Shown here in pieces: positions 58,331 to 64,000 of a stretch of 64,000 bases of DNA. This DNA comes from Gordionus sp. m RMFG-2023 (lineage: Eukaryota > Nematomorpha > Gordioida > Chordodea > Parachordodidae), in NCBI RefSeq assembly GCF_954871325.1, contig NC_088776.1, positions 14,012,052-14,076,051 of the forward strand, written 5' to 3'. Every line of letters starts with the position of its first letter. Positions within the stretch are counted from its first letter, which is position 1. Under the pieces are notes generated by a model. That model saw only the letters and a list, made by a program, of their open reading frames with translations, made no database searches and was not told where the DNA came from. A program made the position numbers and the translations under genes.

Positions 58331-59893
58331 AAATATTATTTCTAATTTATTTATATTTCTTTCCTTATTTATTCCAATTTTAATAAAAATCGATAGAATA
58401 TTACAGATGTCGTGCGTGACCCTGAGCTTATTCTGTTTAGGAAAATGAAAAATATAGAAATTTATTTAGGAGCGGGGCAGGAAATGATTTAAGAACTAAA
58501 CTATATCAATCTAAAACTAAGAGTGTCCAAAAAAATTATAAAAAAATGTAATAGAATGAATTTTAAATAAAATTTTATTTTTTAAAATATGAAGTGCTGC
58601 CGAAGCCGCCAATTTATTATGCGGTGGCTAATTCTCGCCGATGAACGCTGATGTAAAATTTAAATACCTCTGCCACCCATTAAGACTTCGGCGCACACTA
58701 AGTATATTATCTAATAACACAATATTTTTAAGGCATTTTGAAATCAATAATTTTTAAGGAAGCATTTATTATGGACATTAAGAAAAATCATACAGCGATT
58801 CTTGACCCTAACCATGTATATATGGAAGAAATTTTTGTTAGAAATCATTTTTATATATTTAATTCATTTATAAAATTAAATTAGAGGATAGTTTTCTTTT
58901 TAAAGTGTATTGGAGTGTTATATTTTGAACAACATTATAATCATTGCAATATAGTAAAGATACCATGAAGTGAACAATCAAATGATGGACACTTTTATTG
59001 AAGAATTTTACCTACAACATCTTATAAACTCTTTTGCGTTAGAATCACTAAATGGGGTCATCTATATTCAATAAAATCAGTTAAAATAATGCTGAGGTGC
59101 TTACAGTTAATCTTCAAGACCTAACGTTAGGAAATGCTTAAAGTTTCTAAATGACTTATATATACTTTATATAAAGTAAAATATTATAAAATAAATTTCC
59201 TTATGACTTATAATAGTTTGAAATTGCGAGGGCACTTATTTTCAAAATAAAAATTTTTTCATGTTAAACCCCCCCCCCCTTCATCTTCTTATAAAATAAT
59301 TCTGAATAGTGAATTATAACAAAATATATTGTACAAAAAAATATCGAGAAGATTGAGAGAAGCTAACATCATAGATTATATTTTTTCAATAACTTTAAAT
59401 ATTTCTATTCCCAAACTTTCAAATTTTACAATGCCCTTTTTTAGACATTAGTTAATTAATTTTCATATTATTCCTAATAATTTAGACTGTTATTAAATTT
59501 ATAATTACATTTATATATAAATAAAAAATAATTTTTTCGTATGTTCGATCACTCAAAAGATAATATATATTTTTTATGGAAAGAACCAAACATGGTTACT
59601 TATGGACATTACTCTACATAAGAACAGTTTATTTCCAATTTACACATAAAAATGCACTTTGAGAGAGAGAAAAAAAATCAAAAACGATTTTATACCAGGC
59701 TTTTATATATATAGTAAAATTGACAGAACAAATAGGTAAATTGAATCGGATAATATAGCAATATAATAAGAGGTTGTCCCATATATAATCACTAGACTTT
59801 ATACAACAAAAGAATGTTCTATAAAAAAAATATACATATAACTAATTTTTATAACCGTGTAAATAATAATAATAAAAATTTTTTTTTAAGAAA

Positions 59894-60173
59894 ATGACTA
59901 ATAATGTAAGTAAAGCTGTGCACGAAGAATTAAATGATATTCTGCTACAATTTTGCGTAAGCGCAATCGAAGAAAATCCTAGGGATCTCTGCGAATTTGG
60001 ATTGCAATTTTTCACAAACTTAAGTCAGTCACGTGAAAACAATCCTTCCAACTCCTTAAACCAACCTTCAACAAGATATTTAGACAGCGAAAATAGCGTA
60101 ATTAGAAATAATATTAAGCCGGAAAAAGAGGATTCTACTGAGGAAGATTCGTTACAAGAATTACCAGCTCACG
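59894..60173 (+). CDS. prkar2: prkar2 exon 1: dimerisation/docking domain
   Basis: ATG at 59894 is the first in-frame start, preceded by AAGAAA. It encodes [19 protein letters not shown] and [19 protein letters not shown], matching the X-type helices of RII that form the homodimer and bind AKAP helices. An acidic linker follows ([20 protein letters not shown]). Donor GT at 60174, phase 1. Confidence 0.93.
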
Positions 60174-63100
60174 GTAAATATTATATATGTGTTTTTTTTC
60201 TTTAAACAAGTTTATAAAACATGTTTTTTAAAATATAAAAATATTATTTTAATTTCGGGAGCGACTTTGTTATTGAACTTATCTCTCAAAAAAAATAACC
60301 AAAATGTCATAATAAGATGTCCCTTATTTTCCAAAATAATTATATAAATATAACCAATATTTCTTTTATTTTTTTAAATAAAAAGCTTATCCCAAACCTA
60401 TTAAGGATCGCAGAAAATCCGGTAGATAGAATATCCTAATCTTAATTTTTTATTTCTAAAGTATCGGCAGAGGCTTACAATCCAGAAGAATGCACTCATG
60501 ATTTGACTTCTCGAGTAAAAATTATTTATCTGGTGTAAAAATTGTAGAAGATCTATAAGCCTTATAATTTTAAAATAAATTTATAAACTCTTTAAATTTA
60601 AACCTCGTTTCTCTTGGTTCGCTAGTGTTAAAAAAAATGTTTATTTTAGCTAAGCAATTTCTCACTCCTATATCAAGGTGTCCAGTGTTTACATAAACAT
60701 CTAAGGAGGCAGAAGGGTTGGTGGGGGGGGGATGTTAGGAACTATTTGTCTCCATACATGGTTTATAGAATAGTAATAGGAGGAAAGGAATTTAAAAAAA
60801 TTGAATACTCCACTACTTTAAACATGTTACGCTTATCTGATTGAATTTATATTAAACGCGATGCGACACGAATAAAGTCCTAGAGTTTATAAAATCTTTT
60901 AAAGCGATCCATTTCTTTTACATATTGATTTTATCTTTTTATTCAATCGTGATGATAATTTAATAATTATGTATTAATAAATAAAAATTAATATCATTAT
61001 AAGATTTTATAGCCCTAGCTCAGCTGTTAATTCTCGCATATTTAAATTCACAGCCTCACCCTATTTTGAATTTATTATAATTATTTAAAAATAAAAAGGT
61101 TATCTTTCCAAAAAACCCTGATCAAATCGAACGCATAAGGAATATCCTAAGAGACGTGTTTATATTTAAAAGTTTAGATGAGGTAATTTATTTTATTTTT
61201 TCAAAAATAAAATTTTAATTTATTTGGGATAAAATTACAATTATTTTTTAGGAACAAATGCTCGAGGTGATAGATGCGATGAATGAGAAAAAGGTTATAA
61301 AAATTTTAAATATCTTTTAAAAGAAAATTTACCCCTCTTCTGTTCACTGTTCCATCTAAGGAAAGATTCATTCTTTTAATCTGACAGTTTTCAATTTAAT
61401 ATATATTAATCTATTTTTTTCCTAGTTTTGAATGGGTCTTTTTTTATTGATATTTGTAAACACATTTTATTTATTTTCATTAAAAAATCCAATTCTGAAA
61501 CTTTCAATTTTAAATCATTCACTGATGCCGTTTTTGAAAATTATAATATTATAGGAAATGTTTTCCAGCACTGTAAAGTATACCTACCCTGTGAATATTT
61601 AGTACAATTTCGCCGATAAACTTTTGAGCTGTTCATATTCATTTTTTATATGGATTTTCCAATTAAATTTTTAAAAAATATATATTTCGGTAAGAATCTT
61701 TCGAAGTAAATGATTTTAATTGAGAAATCCCCATGGATTTTCATCTGATAAATTAAATTTTATAAAAATTTTAATAACCTTTATCAATATTTAAACATAA
61801 AATCAAGGTGCATTCCAGTGAAGTTATTATTAAGCAAGGCGATGAAGGCGATAACTTTTACATTATTGAAAGGTGAATTTGTTATTTAGTCCTCTTTATT
61901 CACCTATGTACAGCAATATTTTATAATTAATATAGAAATAATTCTAAAGATTGACAACGCAAGAGCTTAGTGAAACAAATTGCATTCTTTTTATGAGATA
62001 TTCATTATTATATGATAAATTAATATTTTTCCTAAGTGTCCACTGTGCATCTTTTCTTAATCTTTTATATAATATCTTATATATTCAATAATATATTGTA
62101 TATTAACTGGATATAAAAAAAAATTGAAATTATCGAAACAAAGTGGAAAGTTTGAAGTTTTTATTAATTGTGATGGGGTTTCTAAAAAAGTTTGCCATTA
62201 CGAGAATTCTGGAAGTTTTGGGGAACTGGCTTTACTATACAATCAACCCCGTTCAGCAGATATTATCTGCACATCCGATGGCAATCTTTGGGCCTTAGTA
62301 CAAATTATATTTGGTCACCTAAATATAATCTTCCCATTTTTTTAGGATAGGATAACATTTAGAAGGATTGTATTAAAGAGTGCTTATATGAAGCGGAAAA
62401 TGTTTGACAAATTTATCCAAAATGTTAAATTGTTTGCGAATTTGACGGTTTATAAATAATATAAACAAACTATATCGAGTAAAAATAAATAAATTTTATA
62501 AAAAAATAGGAATTTGAACGCATGAATATATGTGACGCTTTGACTACCCTTTATTTTAACGATGGGGAAACGATAATAAACCAAGTTATAATATTCTTAT
62601 AAGAAATTAAAAAGATTTTAAAAAAAATAATAATTTAAACTAGGGTGAAATTGGTGATAAAATGTATATAGTTGAAAGTGGAACAGTAAAAATATTGATG
62701 AATAAAAATGGGGTATGTTTTATGATTCATAATGTAGAATAACATCAAGTTCCTTTTTCCCATAAATTATTATAGAAAGAATTTTCTTTATCTACAAAGA
62801 AAAGGGGAGACTATTTTGGAGGTTTGTTTAAATTTTCTAAAACAGATTATTATTATGAGCTTAAAAAACTTTTTAGAGTTGGCTTTAATCCTGAATCAAC
62901 CTCGATCAGCGTCGGCATATGCACAAGGACAAGTTAAATTAGCAGGTAATTTTTATTTAGTTTATATCAGAGACGTGCAGGCTCAGCACGGGTCTGGAGG
63001 CCGGGCTATATTTTAATTTTTAAATATACCCGGGCTGAACTTAGAAAATTTTTTAAAATATACCCGGGCTGAGCCTAAAAAATTTTTAAATACCCGGGAC

Positions 63101-63505
63101 GGGTAGAGCCTAAAATTCTTTTTTTAAAAAAATACCGAACATTTTAAATCGCCATTAGCTATAATATTTTAAAAAATCGGGGTTGGGCAAAAAAAAATTT
63201 TTTTTTAATATCCGAGCCGGGAGCCCTGCAAATAGTACCTCTGCAGGTTTCTGATTTATAAAAAAAATTTTAAATCATTCGCAATTTTAATACATTTGTT
63301 TTTCATAATGCTTATTTTAAACTTAACATAAAAAGTAAAAATATTTACAAGATACCTATAACTAATTCCATTTAATTAAACGCAATTATGTTAATTTAAT
63401 TTTTTTACCTAAAAATTATTAGCACTAGATATACACGCGTTTGAAAGATTATTAGGACCTTGCATCGATATTATGAAAAGGACAATGTTAGGTTACAAAA
63501 TGTAA
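59894..63505 (+). CDS. prkar2: cAMP-dependent protein kinase type II regulatory subunit
   Basis: Thirteen exons: 59894-60173, 60386-60421, 60462-60514, 61099-61182, 61252-61293, 61808-61872, 62144-62297, 62346-62447, 62510-62584, 62644-62712, 62776-62821, 62877-62945, 63423-63505. All have GT-AG borders and compatible phases, giving 385 residues. Domains in order: RII-type dimerisation/docking helices ([16 protein letters not shown]), the inhibitor site [17 protein letters not shown] with phosphate-binding [16 protein letters not shown], and CNB-B with [18 protein letters not shown]. Ser in RRKS marks a type II subunit that the catalytic subunit can phosphorylate. The protein would hold the kinase catalytic subunit inactive, release it on cAMP binding, and dock to A-kinase anchoring proteins. 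It ends LGYKM-stop, roughly a dozen residues shorter than vertebrate RII. An AATAAA lies near 63554. Confidence 0.93.
60386..60514 (+). CDS. prkar2: prkar2 exons 2-3: inhibitor (RRKS) site
   Basis: Exon 2 is 60386-60421 (36 bases) and exon 3 is 60462-60514. The intron between them (60422-60461) is only 40 bases. Spliced, they encode [20 protein letters not shown] then [10 protein letters not shown], equivalent to RRVSVCAETYNP of vertebrate RII. This pseudo-substrate segment occupies the catalytic cleft. Confidence 0.9.
61099..61293 (+). CDS. prkar2: prkar2 exons 4-5: N-terminal helices of CNB-A
   Basis: Exons 61099-61182 and 61252-61293, both phase 0. They encode [28 protein letters not shown] and [14 protein letters not shown], corresponding to the helical start of cyclic-nucleotide-binding domain A (RII: LFKNLDQEQLSQVLDAMFE). 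Confidence 0.91.
61808..62297 (+). CDS. prkar2: prkar2 exons 6-7: core of CNB-A
   Basis: Exons 61808-61872 and 62144-62297. They encode [40 protein letters not shown] and [20 protein letters not shown]. The phosphate-binding cassette keeps the cAMP-contacting Glu (FGEL) and Arg (PRSA). The split Ser codon across the intron restores the family motif. Confidence 0.93.
62346..62584 (+). CDS. prkar2: prkar2 exons 8-9: inter-domain helix and start of CNB-B
   Basis: Exons 62346-62447 and 62510-62584. They encode [34 protein letters not shown] and [20 protein letters not shown], then TIINQ. The sequence follows RII DRVTFRRIIVKN...KRKMFESFI. Confidence 0.93.
62644..62945 (+). CDS. prkar2: prkar2 exons 10-12: core of CNB-B
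   Basis: Exons 62644-62712, 62776-62821 and 62877-62945. They encode [38 protein letters not shown] and [18 protein letters not shown]. The second phosphate-binding cassette is intact. The FGE Glu codon is split between exons 11 and 12. Confidence 0.92.
62968..63253. mobile_element. GC-word MITE, copy 3 (in last prkar2 intron)
   Basis: Left end CAGAGACGTGCAGG, right end reversed CAGAAACCTGCAGAGG. Flanks GTTTATAT and ATTTATAA match at 6 of 8 positions. Internal CCCGGGCTGAGCC words are repeated several times. It makes up most of the final intron of prkar2. Confidence 0.78.
63423..63505 (+). CDS. prkar2: prkar2 last visible exon and stop
   Basis: Acceptor AG at 63421-63422. It encodes [20 protein letters not shown] then MLGYKM and TAA at 63503-63505. 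RII proteins normally continue about a dozen residues after the Tyr that aligns here. A GT at 63492 could be a donor to a further exon, but none is visible before the window ends. Confidence 0.85.
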
Positions 63506-63879
63506 TGATGAAACAAATAATCAATTTAAAAATTAAATGTTGTATTTTATCTGAATAAAAATAATTATGAATTATATTATGCTGAAGAATAAATTATATT
63601 AGTTTACTTTTTTGCTTAAAAGCACACTCACGTATAGAGTTCTGTATATAAATTAGGTTAGCGTAGCCCATCTCAAAAGCCCGTCCCATCTTGGGCCGGC
63701 CCAAGATTTATATATTTTTTCCAGCTGTCATCTAATATAAATATAAAATGCATGTAATTTTATATTTATCGTTCATCTATAGGCGCATCCAACAAATACA
63801 ATAAACAAATACAAGACATTTTATAAGAAATAATAAAATAAAATTAAAAAAAAATATACTATTTTAAGAAAAATAGAAA

Positions 63880-64000
63880 TCCCCCCCCCCCCCCCAAAGC
63901 CAAAAAATGCAGATGCCGGATATATTTTTCAAAAATATTATTGTTTATATTAATTTATATTTGTTAATATTTATTCGTCATATTAAATATATATTTAATT
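63880..64000. repeat. 1.7-kb repeat family, partial copy at window edge
   Basis: The C-tract followed by AAAGCCAAAAAATGCAGATG parallels the start of the inverted copy at 14,600. It runs off the end of the window. Confidence 0.5.

Larger units (their letters stand above)
56079..59893. other. Intergenic region between Lmpt and prkar2
   Basis: Holds the Lmpt 3' untranslated region, the hAT relic at about 57.4-58.3 kb, and AT-rich sequence that includes the prkar2 promoter region. No TATA box can be singled out in this composition. A C-tract lies at about 59,270. Confidence 0.6.

Noticed and set aside
62816-63016. Single open frame 62816-63016 as a gene
   Set aside because: Only 62877-62945 is exon; the rest is intron read-through including MITE sequence.
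1-64000. CRISPR arrays, bacterial operons or riboswitches
   Set aside because: Spliced animal genes and eukaryotic transposons throughout; no regularly spaced repeats.

Overview
This is a strongly AT-rich nuclear window from an animal (metazoan). That follows from two spliced host genes with GT-AG introns, animal-specific protein architectures (a six-LIM LIMPETin-type protein and a type II PKA regulatory subunit), RTE-like LINEs, tRNA-derived elements and many hAT-type DNA transposons and MITEs. The LIMPETin architecture points to an invertebrate; it was first described in a flatworm, but the sequence alone does not fix the phylum.

Layout. Host gene 1 (+ strand, 1824-56078 in the window) is a LIMPETin/Lmpt homologue. 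Six exons are visible, and together they encode six consecutive LIM domains. The first two resemble testin and the last four resemble FHL proteins. The N-terminal part (a PET domain in the family) must lie upstream. Intron 1 of the visible part runs from 2130 to 46325, about 44 kb, and is almost entirely transposon debris. Host gene 2 (+ strand, 59894-63505) is a compact 13-exon type II regulatory subunit of cAMP-dependent protein kinase. It has a dimerisation/docking domain, a phosphorylatable RRKS inhibitor site and two cyclic-nucleotide-binding domains.

Mobile elements. LINE-A (11196-14084, minus) and LINE-B (36186-39250, plus) are near-full-length RTE-like elements, each bounded by a recognisable target-site duplication. 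Both are interrupted in several frames. LINE-B carries a tRNA-like A-box/B-box head inside its 17-bp duplication. A third LINE (33140-34225) has the head-to-head layout of a 5' inversion. Transposase remnants of at least three hAT lineages are present (about 21.6, 44.7, 54.0 and 58.2 kb). Several MITE families have 8-bp target duplications. One family carries GC-rich words at its CAGAGACCTGCAG-type ends (5 copies). A second begins TAGTGTTGTTAAAC and includes a copy nested in a relative. A third has long arms and lies close to the LIM exons. A 1.7-kb repeat with GCGCGC ends is present in four copies.

The two host genes are tandem and share no visible functional link. Their contrast is notable: tiny introns (down to 40 bp) in the kinase-subunit gene against a 44-kb transposon-packed intron in the LIM gene.
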